Below, piece after piece: positions 20,979 through 31,369 of a DNA stretch of 64,000 nt. Each line of letters starts with the position of its first letter. Within the stretch, counting starts at the first letter, position 1. The DNA is from Klebsiella oxytoca NBRC 105695 (lineage in GTDB: Bacteria; Pseudomonadota; Gammaproteobacteria; Enterobacterales; Enterobacteriaceae): assembly GCF_001598695.1 (NCBI RefSeq), contig NZ_BCZK01000004.1, positions 62,001-126,000 on the forward strand, given 5' to 3'. The translations under genes were made by a program, and so were the position numbers. The notes under the pieces were generated by a model that worked only from the letters and a program-made list of their open reading frames with translations, was not told the DNA's origin and made no database searches.

Positions 20979-21868
20979 ATTTGCTTCACTTTCAGGCGGC
21001 TAATGCTTACCTGCCTTGTTGATGCTGTGCTCCAGGCTTCCGGCTAATCCTTCAGCTTCGCGTTATCCGCCAGGAGAGAGGCGAAAGAACAACTGGACGA
21101 ACGTTATTGCATTAGAAAGCACTCATCCGCAGCAAATGTGCGGAATTTCTGAGTAATATTTTGTTCGTAGGCCTAAGCGCTTTTAATTACGACGCGCTGG
21201 CTTTTTGTGATGTGACGCAAAAAAACAGCCAGCGATGGCCATCTTCGGCATCCTCACGGGCGACAAACTTGCCATAGCCCTCAGGAAGATAACAAAAACC
21301 TGCAATAACAATGTATTAATAAAAAGACTAGCTACCGGGTATAGCTCTACGTCCGTATTAACGGCGATATTCTAACCGAAAACCACAATATTTATAAGAG
21401 TTAATCAGTATTAACTCAGCTAATTTTAAACGCTTTTCAGAACCTTAATTAAATTAACAAATCTAAGAATATTCCTTATGTAAAATAAAGCTCATTTATC
21501 GATTAAATACTTTCATTAAAAATAGCGCGTCAAGTTGTTACAACCTGCTGTGTATTGTGAAATAAACGTTCTCATTTAAGAGACGCTTTATTGCGCAAAA
21601 AATAATCCGCTCATCCTCCAGGCAGAAAAAACCATATAAACGTTCACAAAAACACGACATCACACAATATAAGACCAATTATAAAACCAGAGAAGGCATA
21701 ATGTATAAACAAAATCGCCTGACGCCAGGGAAATTGATTAAACCAAAAAAACATGAATAGCAAAATCTTCTCCTGTTAACCCTTCAAAACAGCGGGGATG
21801 CGGAGTACATTGTTCCGTGCTGACTTCCACGGCAGGGAGTGGCGATAACAGCTAAAAGGTCAAGGTTC
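20979..21868. promoter_or_regulatory. Long AT-rich divergent region between lrhA and alaA
   Basis: Nearly 900 bases separate the divergent lrhA and alaA genes. The part from about 21290 to 21780 is markedly AT-rich compared with neighbouring genes, as expected for an H-NS-bound or multi-promoter control region. There is a hairpin with an 8-bp perfect stem (21195-21202 with 21227-21234). A 19-codon ORF at 21701 has a good ribosome binding site. No other gene is supported. Confidence 0.6.
21701..21760 (+). CDS. Possible small basic peptide upstream of alaA
   Basis: An ATG at 21701 is preceded by AGAAGG at near-ideal spacing and opens a 19-codon frame encoding MYKQNRLTPGKLIKPKKHE. It ends about 110 bases before alaA on the same strand. 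The peptide is short and strongly basic. No family is recognised, and it could be a chance ORF. Confidence 0.3.
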   Translation: MYKQNRLTPGKLIKPKKHE

Positions 21869-23086
21869 ATGTCCCCCATCGAAAAATCCAGCAAGTTAGA
21901 TAACGTCTGTTACGACATCCGCGGCCCGGTTCTGAAAGAGGCGAAACGCCTTGAAGAAGAAGGCAATAAAGTCCTGAAGCTGAACATCGGCAACCCAGCG
22001 CCGTTCGGCTTTGACGCACCTGACGAAATCCTCGTTGACGTCATCCGCAATCTCCCCACCTCCCAGGGCTATAGCGATTCAAAAGGTCTTTATTCCGCGC
22101 GTAAGGCCATCATGCAGCACTATCAGGCCCGCGGTATGCGCGATGTGACGGTCGAAGACATCTATATCGGTAACGGCGTTTCCGAGCTTATCGTCCAGGC
22201 CATGCAGGCCCTGCTGAACAGCGGTGATGAAATGCTGGTTCCGGCGCCGGATTATCCGCTCTGGACCGCCGCAGTCGCGCTTTCCAGCGGTAAAGCGGTG
22301 CATTATCTTTGCGATGAATCGTCCGACTGGTTCCCGGATCTCGACGATATTCGCGCCAAAATCACCCCGCGCACCCGCGGCATTGTGATTATCAACCCGA
22401 ATAACCCAACCGGGGCGGTATACTCAAAAGAGCTGCTGATGGAGATCGTTGAGATCGCCCGGCAGAATAACCTGATTATTTTCGCCGACGAGATCTACGA
22501 TAAGATCCTCTACGATGATGCGCAGCACCATTCTATAGCCCCGCTGGCCCCGGATCTGCTCACCGTAACCTTTAATGGTCTGTCAAAAACCTACCGCGTC
22601 GCCGGCTTCCGCCAGGGCTGGATGGTGCTTAACGGCCCGAAGAAACACGCTAAAGGCTACATCGAAGGCCTGGAGATGCTGGCTTCCATGCGCCTGTGCG
22701 CCAACGTTCCGGCCCAGCATGCAATTCAAACGGCCCTCGGCGGTTATCAGAGCATCAGCGAGTTTATCGTTCCCGGCGGCCGTTTATATGAACAGCGTAA
22801 TCGCGCCTGGGAGCTGATTAACGAAATCCCCGGCGTCTCGTGCACTAAGCCGAAAGGCGCGCTGTATATGTTCCCGAAAATCGACGCTAAACGCTTTAAT
22901 ATTCACGATGACCAAAAAATGGTGCTCGATTTTCTGCTGCAGGAGAAAGTCCTGCTGGTTCAGGGAACCGCCTTTAACTGGCCGTGGCCGGATCACGTAC
23001 GTATCGTGACCCTCCCGCGCGAAGACGATCTTGAAATGGCGATTACCCGCTTCGGACGCTTCCTTTCCGGCTACCACCAGCTCTGA
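21869..23086 (+). CDS. alaA: Glutamate-pyruvate aminotransferase AlaA
   Basis: AlaA is a PLP-dependent class I aminotransferase that makes alanine from pyruvate and glutamate in the cytoplasm. The 405-residue product starts at MSPIEKSSKLDN (ATG at 21869) as in E. coli; an upstream in-frame start would add ten unlikely residues. PLP-site features are NPNNPTGAVY, FADEIYDKILYDD and the lysine in FNGLSKTYRVAGFRQGW. It is followed by yfbR in the same direction, with a GC-rich hairpin in between. Confidence 0.97.
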   Translation: MSPIEKSSKLDNVCYDIRGPVLKEAKRLEEEGNKVLKLNIGNPAPFGFDAPDEILVDVIRNLPTSQGYSDSKGLYSARKAIMQHYQARGMRDVTVEDIYIGNGVSELIVQAMQALLNSGDEMLVPAPDYPLWTAAVALSSGKAVHYLCDESSDWFPDLDDIRAKITPRTRGIVIINPNNPTGAVYSKELLMEIVEIARQNNLIIFADEIYDKILYDDAQHHSIAPLAPDLLTVTFNGLSKTYRVAGFRQGWMVLNGPKKHAKGYIEGLEMLASMRLCANVPAQHAIQTALGGYQSISEFIVPGGRLYEQRNRAWELINEIPGVSCTKPKGALYMFPKIDAKRFNIHDDQKMVLDFLLQEKVLLVQGTAFNWPWPDHVRIVTLPREDDLEMAITRFGRFLSGYHQL

Positions 23087-23099
23087 TTAAGCCTGTCCA

Positions 23100-23124
23100 G
23101 CCGCCGGTATTTGCATCCGGCGGC
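23100..23124 (+). terminator. Hairpin between alaA and yfbR
   Basis: GCCGCCGG pairs with CCGGCGGC across a 9-base loop just after the alaA stop. There is no clear T run, so it may be a weak terminator or an mRNA-stabilising hairpin. Confidence 0.5.
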
Positions 23125-23173
23125 GATCCCTGCGCACAATGGCACCCGACGTCGTAACTGATTAAGGGTTCCT

Positions 23174-23773
23174 ATGAGTCAGAGTCATTTCTTTGCCCAC
23201 CTCTCCCGCCTGAAACTGATCAACCGCTGGCCGCTGATGCGCAATGTCCGCACAGAAAACGTCTCCGAACACAGCTTACAGGTCGCCATGGTTGCCCATG
23301 CGCTGGCGGCGATTAAAAATCGCAAATTTGGCGGCCAGGTTAACGCTGAGCGAATCGCGCTGCTGGCGATGTATCATGATGCTTCGGAAGTGCTGACCGG
23401 CGATCTGCCGACGCCGGTGAAGTATTTCAATTCGCAAATTGCGCAAGAGTACAAAGCCATCGAGAAAATCGCCCAGCAGAAGCTGGTCGATATGGTTCCT
23501 GACGAGCTGCGCGATATTTTTGCGCCACTCATTGACGAACATCACTATAGCGAAGAGGAAAAATCCATTGTCAAACAGGCCGATGCGCTTTGCGCCTACC
23601 TGAAGTGTCTGGAAGAGCTATCGGCGGGTAACAATGAATTTCTGCTGGCCAAGGGCCGCCTGGAGAAAACGCTGGAATCGCGCCGCAGTCCAGAGATGGA
23701 CTACTTTATGCGGGTATTTGTACCGAGCTTCCATCTTTCCCTTGATGAAATTAGCCAGGATTCGCCTTTATAA
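23174..23773 (+). CDS. yfbR: 5'-deoxynucleotidase YfbR
   Basis: YfbR is a 199-residue HD-domain phosphohydrolase that dephosphorylates deoxyribonucleoside 5'-monophosphates. The metal-binding residues are all present: His33 in SEHSLQ, His68-Asp69 in MYHDASE and Asp137 in KQADAL. Arg18, the substrate contact, is also in place. Length equals E. coli YfbR. A terminator hairpin follows directly. Confidence 0.97.
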   Translation: MSQSHFFAHLSRLKLINRWPLMRNVRTENVSEHSLQVAMVAHALAAIKNRKFGGQVNAERIALLAMYHDASEVLTGDLPTPVKYFNSQIAQEYKAIEKIAQQKLVDMVPDELRDIFAPLIDEHHYSEEEKSIVKQADALCAYLKCLEELSAGNNEFLLAKGRLEKTLESRRSPEMDYFMRVFVPSFHLSLDEISQDSPL

Positions 23774-23778
23774 ATCAC

Positions 23779-23812
23779 TTCCCGGCCGGCGCGCGCCTGA
23801 CCGGGAATTTTT
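23779..23812 (+). terminator. Terminator of yfbR
   Basis: TTCCCGG (23779-23785) pairs with CCGGGAA (23801-23807) and is followed by a T-rich tract. It lies 6 bases past the yfbR stop and before the convergent yfbS stop. Confidence 0.8.
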
Positions 23813-23821
23813 ACAGCGCTA

Positions 23822-25654
23822 TCAAAACGGGAACAGTACCGGGATTAGCAGTACGCACACCACCATCACCATGATGGTAAACGGTACGCCAATTTTGACG
23901 AAATCGCTAAATGAGTACTTACCCGGCCCCAGCACAAGCGTGTTCACCGGTGATGATACCGGCGTCATAAACGCCGCAGAAGCCGCCATAGCCACGACCA
24001 TCGCAAAGGGATATGGCGATACGCCCATCGACTTCGCCGCAGCCAGCGCAATCGGCGCCATCAGCACCGCGGTAGCGGTATTGGAAATAAACAGGCCGAT
24101 AGCCGCGCACATCACGAACAGGCAGCCCAGCATCAGATAGGGCCCTTTACTCCCCGCCACGTCCATCAGGCCTTTCACAACCAGATCCACCCCGCCGGTT
24201 TTCTGCAGCGCCAGGGCAAAAGGCATCATTCCGACGATCAAAATAATGCTCGGCCAGTGGATGGCTTTATAGGCGCTTTCCGCGTTGATGCAGCGGAATT
24301 TACCCATCAGCAGGCAGGCAATGATGGCCGCTATAGGGTTAGGTATTTCGTCAGTCAGCATAAGCGCCACCATCAGCACCAGACAGAAAATGGCGTGCGG
24401 CGCCTGGCTGTGCGCCGGCGAGGCGTCATTGACCTCAATGGGCATATTCAGCACCACGAAGTCCCGCCCCCGCTTGGCCAGCAGGGCTATCTGCCGCCAG
24501 TTGCCAACCACCAGCATGATATCGCCAAGCTGCAGGGGTTCATCGGTGACCGCGCCGTCAATGGCTTTGCCATCGCGCTTCAGGCCCACGATGTTCAAAT
24601 CAAAACGGGTACGAAAAGCGATTTCGCGCACCGACTTGCCAATCAGCTCTGAATCCGGGATCAGAGAGACTTCCGCCATCCCTACGTCCAGCGCCTGATC
24701 GGAAAAATATTCACCGCGCAGCACCATCGGCTCAAGCATCTGCTCGCCGCAAAACTGGCGTAAATCAACGTCCGAAGCCGACATATCGATCAGCAAAACG
24801 TCACGGGCGCGGAATTCTGATACCCCATTAACGTTAACGATAACCCGCCGAAAGCGCCGCCAGCGCTCAACGCCGATAACGTTCGCCCCATAGCGCTCGC
24901 GTAGTTTCAGGTCGTCCAGGCGCTGGCCAATCATCGGCGAGCCGGGGCGAATAGCCAGGCGACGCGCCCTGCCGGTCAGATGATAATCTTTGATGAGATC
25001 GCGAAAGGTGCTGCGTTTACGCCCATCTCTGACCTGTTCGCTTTCATCTCCCTTAAGCATAAAGCGCATCACCAGCATATAGAAAACGCCCAGAACCAGC
25101 ACCACCAGGCCTATCGGCGTGACGCTAAAAAAGCTGAATCCTTGCAGCCCTTCGCGTAATAGTTCGCTGTTGACGACCAGGTTGGGCGGCGTGGCGACAA
25201 GCGTCATCATCCCGCTGATAAGCCCGGCAAAACTGAGCGGCATCATTAACCGCGAAGGCGAGGTGTTCATGCGCATTGATACGCTGAGCACCACCGGAAT
25301 AAAAATGGCCACCACGCCCGTCGAGCTCATAAAAGCGCCCAGCCCGGCAACGGTCAGCATCAAAAAAACCAGCATTTTGGTTTCGCTGTTACCGGCAACC
25401 TTCACCAGCCAGGAACCCATTTTAGTGGCAACCCCGGTACGCACCAGCCCATCGCCAATAATGAAAAGCGCGGCAATAAGGATAACGTTGGGATCGCTAA
25501 AACCGGAGAAGGCCTCGCTGAGCGTCAAGGTATCGCTGAGGACAAACGCGACAATCACCAGCAAAGCGATAGCGTCCATGCGCACTTTTCCGGTGGCAAA
25601 GAGCACGACGGCTACGGCAAGAAGAGATAACACCCAAATCAATTCACCGTTCAC
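23822..25654 (-). CDS. yfbS: SLC13/DASS-family transporter YfbS with RCK_C domains
   Basis: The 610-residue inner-membrane protein has two blocks of membrane helices flanking a central soluble region. The soluble part contains two RCK_C/TrkA-C-like domains (about residues 200-390). The arrangement is that of divalent anion:sodium symporters such as SdcS-like proteins with regulatory inserts. The conserved [14 protein letters not shown] and [15 protein letters not shown] motifs are present in the second half, with [11 protein letters not shown] in the first. Start is a GTG at 25654 ([11 protein letters not shown]), matching the E. coli N-terminus. The substrate is unknown. Confidence 0.93.
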   Translation of the reverse strand: MNGELIWVLSLLAVAVVLFATGKVRMDAIALLVIVAFVLSDTLTLSEAFSGFSDPNVILIAALFIIGDGLVRTGVATKMGSWLVKVAGNSETKMLVFLMLTVAGLGAFMSSTGVVAIFIPVVLSVSMRMNTSPSRLMMPLSFAGLISGMMTLVATPPNLVVNSELLREGLQGFSFFSVTPIGLVVLVLGVFYMLVMRFMLKGDESEQVRDGRKRSTFRDLIKDYHLTGRARRLAIRPGSPMIGQRLDDLKLRERYGANVIGVERWRRFRRVIVNVNGVSEFRARDVLLIDMSASDVDLRQFCGEQMLEPMVLRGEYFSDQALDVGMAEVSLIPDSELIGKSVREIAFRTRFDLNIVGLKRDGKAIDGAVTDEPLQLGDIMLVVGNWRQIALLAKRGRDFVVLNMPIEVNDASPAHSQAPHAIFCLVLMVALMLTDEIPNPIAAIIACLLMGKFRCINAESAYKAIHWPSIILIVGMMPFALALQKTGGVDLVVKGLMDVAGSKGPYLMLGCLFVMCAAIGLFISNTATAVLMAPIALAAAKSMGVSPYPFAMVVAMAASAAFMTPVSSPVNTLVLGPGKYSFSDFVKIGVPFTIMVMVVCVLLIPVLFPF

Positions 25655-25689
25655 AACTTATCCTTGTCAGAAGATGGAGTTGGAAGTTT

Positions 25690-25716
25690 GGCATAAAAAA
25701 GCCCCGCCAACGCGGG
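25690..25716 (-). terminator. Terminator of hxpA
   Basis: On the minus strand AGCCCCGCG-TTGG-CGGGGCT is followed by a run of T. It lies just past the hxpA stop and before yfbS. Confidence 0.88.
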
Positions 25717-25730
25717 GCTAAATCATGAGA

Positions 25731-26390
25731 TTAGTTTTTAAGGCTAACATTCACCTTGCCGTCAGGCAGACGCTCAACCTGCAGGCTTTCCAGCGTCGTT
25801 AATACTAAATCCGCTTCATCAAGACGCGGTGCATCGGCGGGCACGTTGACCGCGATGGTCCGACAGCCGGCATTCAGGCCGGAAAGCAGACCGGCAGGGG
25901 CATCCTCCACGACGGCGCAATCCGCCGGGGCCAGGCCCAACAGTTCGGCCCCCAGCAGATAGGCATCCGGAGCGGGTTTCCCGTGCTTTACGCGCTCGGC
26001 AGTGACGAACACCTCAGCTTCAGGCAGACCTGCGGCACGGTGACGAGCGTGGGCCACGGGTATCGAACCCGACGTCACAATCGCCCAGGGGATCCCGGCT
26101 TCATCCAGGGTTTTGAGCAACGCAACCGCACCCGGCAGCGCCGTAACGCCATCGGTATCCGTCGCTTCTACCGTTTCCAGCAGGGTGAATTCAGCCTGAA
26201 TCTCTTCTTCGCTGCGGCCGGGGAGAAAGTGACGCAACGAGGTGATTGCCTGCTTGCCATGAATGAAGTTCAGCACTTCATCATGAGGGATACTGAATCG
26301 ATCCGCCCATTTGCACCACGAACGCTCCACCACCGGCAACGAATCGACTAATGTCCCGTCAAGATCAAACAGGAAACCTTTACACTGCAC
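25731..26390 (-). CDS. hxpA: Sugar (hexitol) phosphatase, HAD family
   Basis: HxpA (YfbT) is a HAD-superfamily phosphatase acting on small sugar phosphates. Motif I is FLFDLDGTLVDS, motif II VTSGS, motif III the lysine in VKHGKPAPD, and motif IV VVEDAPAG. I prefer the GTG at 26390, which follows GGAGG at ideal spacing and aligns with the E. coli start. An ATG at 26402 overlapping the yfbU stop (TGATG) would add four residues and cannot be excluded. It lies downstream of yfbU in the same operon. Confidence 0.92.
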   Translation of the reverse strand: MQCKGFLFDLDGTLVDSLPVVERSWCKWADRFSIPHDEVLNFIHGKQAITSLRHFLPGRSEEEIQAEFTLLETVEATDTDGVTALPGAVALLKTLDEAGIPWAIVTSGSIPVAHARHRAAGLPEAEVFVTAERVKHGKPAPDAYLLGAELLGLAPADCAVVEDAPAGLLSGLNAGCRTIAVNVPADAPRLDEADLVLTTLESLQVERLPDGKVNVSLKN

Positions 26391-26401
26391 GGGAACCTCC
26401 A

Positions 26402-26908
<507 letters not shown>

Positions 26909-26927
26909 TTACACTTTTTACGGCGTG

Positions 26928-26966
26928 AAAAAAGAAGGCGCATGAATTATGCGCCTTCTTTTATAT
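26928..26966 (-). terminator. Terminator of yfbV
   Basis: A perfect 12-bp stem, 26932-26943 with 26949-26960 around GCGCC/GGCGC, has a 5-base loop. Run of A and T flank it on both sides. It lies between the yfbV stop and the yfbU start and could work in both directions. Confidence 0.88.
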
Positions 26967-26983
26967 GCGTTTTCCTGATGCAA

Positions 26984-27439
26984 TTACAAATCATCCAGGA
27001 AAGTTTTATCCAGTTGTTTGAAGGCGCGCTTAAGCGTGTCAGCTAAAGCCTGATAATCAGGCTTACCGTCGACCGGCGTTAATGCTTGTCCGGCCTCCTG
27101 CAATTTACCGCGCACTTCATAAAACCAGTTTAAAATCGACGGCGGCAGCGGCGTCACCGAGCGCTTGCCCAACCACCATAATCCCTGCATCGGGAGGCTC
27201 AGCGCAAACAGCGCGGTAGCCACGGCCGGGCCAAGCTGGCCGCCAAGGGCGATTTGCCAGCACAGCGTGAAAATCGCTACGGGCGGCATGATACGAATCG
27301 CATAGCGCGTGGCGCGAATAATACGGTTTTCGATAAACACCGGGGCAAGGCGCTTATCCAGAGGCCAGGTCTTTGCATAATGCTGCCCGTGGCGAAACAA
27401 GCCGAAAAAACTTACAGGGCGATTTTCTGGACCAGACAT
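26984..27439 (-). CDS. yfbV: UPF0208 membrane protein YfbV
   Basis: The 151-residue protein has two hydrophobic helices around residues 45-90 ([19 protein letters not shown] and [19 protein letters not shown]) and a soluble C-terminal part. Length matches E. coli YfbV, an inner-membrane protein reported to help insulate the Ter macrodomain from neighbouring chromosome regions. It is divergent from ackA. Confidence 0.92.
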   Translation of the reverse strand: MSGPENRPVSFFGLFRHGQHYAKTWPLDKRLAPVFIENRIIRATRYAIRIMPPVAIFTLCWQIALGGQLGPAVATALFALSLPMQGLWWLGKRSVTPLPPSILNWFYEVRGKLQEAGQALTPVDGKPDYQALADTLKRAFKQLDKTFLDDL

Positions 27440-27774
27440 GGCTTACCTCAACTTTACATATAAAACTTAAAAAATTTGTGCAAAACACCAACTGTGTATG
27501 ACAACGTTCAAAAGATTTTGGCAATGGCGGCCTCAATCAGGTATTCTGTGCGCACCTGAGGGGCGGTTAGACCCTTTTACCAGGTTAGTCAAATTATCGC
27601 ATATTCTGCCACTGGCTGAAAATTATGCAAAATGACATAAAATCAAATGTACTTCTCCCATCGTGCCGAAAACAGTGCAAGGCATGATGTTAATCATAAA
27701 TGTCGATGTCATCCTGCGCTACGCTTTGTGACACACTGACGTTTTTTTAGCCACGTATCATAAAAGGTACTTCC
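27440..27774. promoter_or_regulatory. Divergent yfbV/ackA promoter region
   Basis: The 335 bases between the divergent genes hold no supported ORF and must contain the ackA promoter(s). A ribosome binding site AAAAGG precedes the ackA ATG. I could not assign individual regulator sites. Confidence 0.5.
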
Positions 27775-28977
27775 ATGTCGAGTAAGTTAGTACTGGTTCT
27801 GAACTGCGGTAGCTCCTCTCTGAAATTCGCTATCCTTGATGCCGTCAACGGTGACGAATACCTGTCCGGTTTAGCAGAATGTTTCCATCTTCCAGAAGCC
27901 CGTATCAAATGGAAAATGGATGGCAGCAAACAAGAAGCCGAGCTAGGCGCTGGCGCTGCTCACAGTGAAGCGCTGAACTTTATCGTTAACACTATTCTGG
28001 CACAAAAACCAGAACTGTCTGCTCAGCTGACCGCAATCGGCCATCGTATCGTTCACGGCGGTGAGAAATACACCAGCTCCGTTGTTATCGATGACTCCGT
28101 CATTCAGGGCATTAAAGATTCCGCATCTTTCGCTCCGCTGCACAACCCTGCGCACCTGATCGGTATCGCTGAAGCGCTGAAATCCTTCCCGCATCTGAAA
28201 GATAAGAACGTTGCCGTGTTCGACACCGCGTTCCACCAGACCATGCCGGAAGAATCTTACCTCTATGCCCTGCCGTACAGCCTGTACAAAGAACACGGCG
28301 TACGTCGCTACGGCGCGCACGGTACCAGCCACTTCTATGTGACTCAGGAAGCTGCGAAAGTTCTGAACAAACCGGTTGAAGAGCTGAACATCATCACCTG
28401 CCATCTGGGCAACGGTGGTTCCGTTTCCGCTATCCGTAACGGTAAATGCGTTGACACCTCTATGGGTCTGACTCCGCTGGAAGGCCTGGTTATGGGTACG
28501 CGTTCTGGCGATATCGACCCGGCAATCATTTTCCATCTGCACGATGCCCTGGGCATGAGCGTAGACGCCATCAACAAAATGCTGACCAAAGAGTCCGGTC
28601 TGCTCGGCCTGACCGAAGTGACCAGCGACTGCCGCTATGTTGAAGACAACTACCAGGACAAAGCGGATGCTAAACGCGCTATGGACGTTTACTGCCACCG
28701 CCTGGCAAAATATATCGGTTCCTACACCGCGCTGATGGATGGCCGTCTGGACGCGGTTATTTTCACCGGCGGTATCGGTGAGAACGCGGCGATGGTTCGC
28801 GAACTGTCTCTGGGCAAACTGGGCGTACTGGGCTTTGAAGTTGATCACGAGCGCAACCTGGCTGCCCGTTTCGGCAAGTCTGGCTTCATCAACAAAGAAG
28901 GCACTCGCCCGGCTATCGTCATTCCGACCAACGAAGAGCTGGTCATCGCGCAAGACGCCAACCGTCTGACCGCCTGA
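27775..28977 (+). CDS. ackA: Acetate kinase
   Basis: AckA interconverts acetyl phosphate plus ADP and acetate plus ATP. The 400-residue protein carries the acetate/sugar kinase signatures [14 protein letters not shown] at the N-terminus, [19 protein letters not shown] and [14 protein letters not shown], and the C-terminal [13 protein letters not shown]. It is followed by pta, but the spacer is 200 bases because an ERIC element lies in it. Codon choice is that of a highly expressed gene. Confidence 0.98.
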   Translation: MSSKLVLVLNCGSSSLKFAILDAVNGDEYLSGLAECFHLPEARIKWKMDGSKQEAELGAGAAHSEALNFIVNTILAQKPELSAQLTAIGHRIVHGGEKYTSSVVIDDSVIQGIKDSASFAPLHNPAHLIGIAEALKSFPHLKDKNVAVFDTAFHQTMPEESYLYALPYSLYKEHGVRRYGAHGTSHFYVTQEAAKVLNKPVEELNIITCHLGNGGSVSAIRNGKCVDTSMGLTPLEGLVMGTRSGDIDPAIIFHLHDALGMSVDAINKMLTKESGLLGLTEVTSDCRYVEDNYQDKADAKRAMDVYCHRLAKYIGSYTALMDGRLDAVIFTGGIGENAAMVRELSLGKLGVLGFEVDHERNLAARFGKSGFINKEGTRPAIVIPTNEELVIAQDANRLTA

Positions 28978-28993
28978 TTCCACACCGCCAGCC

Positions 28994-29117
28994 ATAACCC
29001 TAAATAATTCGAGTTGCAGGAAGGCGGCGACGCAGCGAATCCCCAGGAGCGTATGAGGAGTACGTGACTGGGGTGAGCAAGTAAAGCCAACGCACATGCA
29101 ACTTGAAGTATGACGGG
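28994..29117 (+). repeat. ERIC element in the ackA-pta intergenic region
   Basis: The stretch begins with the ERIC end TAAATAATTCGAGTTGCAGG, then GCGGCGACGCAGCGAATCCCCAGGAGC, the central GTGACTGGGGTGAGCAA, GCCAACGCACATGCAACTTGAAGTATGACGGG. The whole is about 120 bp and imperfectly palindromic. It accounts for the long ackA-pta gap and would form a hairpin in the bicistronic message. Confidence 0.93.
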
Positions 29118-29177
29118 AAGCTGGTGGTGCAGTTTTGTATCCCGCCCGATACTGGCGGTAACGAAAGAGGATATATC

Positions 29178-31322
29178 GTGTCCCGTACAATTATGCTGAT
29201 CCCTACCGGAACCAGCGTAGGCCTGACCAGCGTCAGCCTCGGTGTTGTCCGTGCTATGGAACGTAAAGGCGTGCGCCTGAGCGTCTTTAAACCAATCGCT
29301 CAACCGCGCGCCGGTGGCGATGCGCCAGACCAGACGACGACCATCATTCGCGCGAACTCCGACCTTCCGGCCGCAGAACCGTTGAAGATGAGCCACGTTG
29401 AGTCGCTGCTCTCCAGCAACCAGAAAGACGTGCTGATGGAAGAGATCATCGCCAACTACCACGCCAACGCTCAGGATGCTGAAGTGGTGCTGGTTGAAGG
29501 TCTGGTCCCGACCCGCAAACATCAGTTTGCCCAGTCGCTGAACTACGAAATCGCCAAAACGCTGAACGCTGAAATCGTCTTCGTCATGTCCCAGGGTACC
29601 GATACTCCGGAACAGCTGAAAGAACGCGTTGAGCTGACTCGCAGCAGCTTCGGCGGCGCGAAAAACACCAGCATTACCGGCGTAATCGTCAACAAGCTGA
29701 ATGCGCCAGTTGACGAACAGGGCCGTACTCGCCCTGACCTGTCAGAAATCTTCGACGACTCTTCCAAAGCGAAAGTCGTGAAGATTGATCCGGCTCAGCT
29801 GCAGAACGGTAGCCCGTTACCGGTTCTGGGCGCGGTGCCGTGGAGCTTCGATCTGATCGCCACCCGCGCGATCGATATGGCGCGTCACCTGAACGCCACC
29901 ATCATCAACGAAGGCGACATTAATACCCGCCGCGTGAAGTCCGTGACCTTCTGCGCACGCAGCATTCCACACATGCTGGAGCACTTCCGCGCAGGATCGC
30001 TGCTGGTCACTTCCGCAGACCGTCCCGACGTTCTGGTCGCCGCCTGCCTGGCCGCGATGAACGGCGTGGAAATCGGTGCCATCCTGCTGACCGGCGGCTA
30101 CGAAATGGACGAGCGCATCAGCAAGCTGTGCGAACGCGCATTCGCGACCGGCCTGCCGGTATTTATGGTCAACACCAATACCTGGCAGACCTCCCTGAGC
30201 CTGCAGAGCTTCAACCTGGAAGTTCCGGTTGACGATCACGAGCGCATCGAGAAAGTTCAGGAATACGTGGCTAACTACATTAACGCTGACTGGATCGAGT
30301 CGCTCACCGCGACTTCCGAGCGTAGCCGTCGCCTCTCTCCGCCAGCCTTCCGCTATCAGCTCACCGAGCTGGCGCGTAAAGCAGGCAAGCGCGTTGTTCT
30401 GCCGGAAGGTAACGAACCGCGTACCGTTAAAGCCGCCGCTATCTGCGCCGAGCGCGGTATCGCCACCTGCGTCCTGCTGGGCAACCCGGAAGAAATCACC
30501 CGCGTTGCCGCGTCTCAGGGCGTAGAGCTGGGCGCCGGGATTGAAATCGTCGATCCGGAAGTGGTTCGCGAAAGCTACGTAGCTCGCCTGGTCGAGCTGC
30601 GTAAGAGCAAGGGTATGACCGAAGCGGTTGCTCGCGAGCAGCTGGAAGACAACGTGGTTCTTGGCACCCTGATGCTGGAGCAAGACGAAGTTGACGGCCT
30701 GGTCTCCGGCGCGGTTCACACCACCGCCAACACCATCCGTCCGCCACTGCAGCTGATCAAAACGGCCCCTGGCAGCTCTCTGGTCTCCTCCGTATTCTTC
30801 ATGCTGCTGCCGGAACAGGTTTACGTTTACGGCGACTGCGCGATCAACCCGGATCCGACCGCTGAGCAGCTGGCTGAAATCGCCATTCAGTCTGCTGAAT
30901 CCGCAATTGCCTTTGGCATCGAGCCGCGCGTGGCCATGCTCTCCTACTCCACCGGCACTTCAGGCGCAGGCAGCGATGTAGAGAAAGTTCGCGAAGCAAC
31001 TCGTCTGGCGCAGGAAAAACGTCCTGACCTGATGATCGACGGCCCGCTGCAGTATGATGCTGCGGTAATGGCTGACGTTGCGAAATCCAAAGCGCCGAAC
31101 TCCCCGGTTGCCGGACGCGCTACCGTGTTCATCTTCCCGGATCTGAACACCGGTAACACCACTTACAAAGCCGTACAGCGTTCCGCCGATCTGATCTCCA
31201 TCGGGCCGATGCTGCAAGGCATGCGTAAGCCGGTGAACGACCTGTCCCGCGGCGCGCTGGTTGACGATATCGTCTATACCATCGCCCTGACCGCTATTCA
31301 GTCGTCCCAGCAGCAAGCATAA
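29178..31322 (+). CDS. pta: Phosphate acetyltransferase
   Basis: Pta converts acetyl-CoA and phosphate to acetyl phosphate. The 714-residue enteric form has an N-terminal P-loop-like domain ([26 protein letters not shown]), a central DRTGG domain and a C-terminal PTA_PTB catalytic domain (residues about 390-710). I use the GTG at 29178, which gives [10 protein letters not shown] and the E. coli length. Upstream in-frame codons come from the ERIC-side spacer. A terminator follows directly. Confidence 0.97.
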   Translation: MSRTIMLIPTGTSVGLTSVSLGVVRAMERKGVRLSVFKPIAQPRAGGDAPDQTTTIIRANSDLPAAEPLKMSHVESLLSSNQKDVLMEEIIANYHANAQDAEVVLVEGLVPTRKHQFAQSLNYEIAKTLNAEIVFVMSQGTDTPEQLKERVELTRSSFGGAKNTSITGVIVNKLNAPVDEQGRTRPDLSEIFDDSSKAKVVKIDPAQLQNGSPLPVLGAVPWSFDLIATRAIDMARHLNATIINEGDINTRRVKSVTFCARSIPHMLEHFRAGSLLVTSADRPDVLVAACLAAMNGVEIGAILLTGGYEMDERISKLCERAFATGLPVFMVNTNTWQTSLSLQSFNLEVPVDDHERIEKVQEYVANYINADWIESLTATSERSRRLSPPAFRYQLTELARKAGKRVVLPEGNEPRTVKAAAICAERGIATCVLLGNPEEITRVAASQGVELGAGIEIVDPEVVRESYVARLVELRKSKGMTEAVAREQLEDNVVLGTLMLEQDEVDGLVSGAVHTTANTIRPPLQLIKTAPGSSLVSSVFFMLLPEQVYVYGDCAINPDPTAEQLAEIAIQSAESAIAFGIEPRVAMLSYSTGTSGAGSDVEKVREATRLAQEKRPDLMIDGPLQYDAAVMADVAKSKAPNSPVAGRATVFIFPDLNTGNTTYKAVQRSADLISIGPMLQGMRKPVNDLSRGALVDDIVYTIALTAIQSSQQQA

Positions 31323-31340
31323 TCTGCCCGCTGCATGAAA

Positions 31341-31367
31341 AAAGGCGACCGGATGGTCGCCTTTTTT
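31341..31367 (+). terminator. Terminator of ackA-pta
   Basis: GGCGACC-GGAT-GGTCGCC forms a 7-bp stem followed by six T, preceded by an A run. It also stands just past the convergent transketolase gene. Confidence 0.92.
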
Positions 31368-31369
31368 AT

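Noticed and set aside
21195..21234. Hairpin between lrhA and alaA as an sRNA terminator
   Set aside because: The 8-bp stem has a T-rich stretch in the loop rather than after the stem, and no promoter was evident, so no sRNA is annotated.
27943..29190. 415-codon frame on the minus strand opposite ackA
   Set aside because: It has the composition of an antisense shadow, crosses the ERIC element and matches no known family; ackA is certain.
29817..30719. 300-codon minus-strand frame opposite pta
   Set aside because: The frame follows codon structure of pta on the other strand; no promoter or family match is seen.
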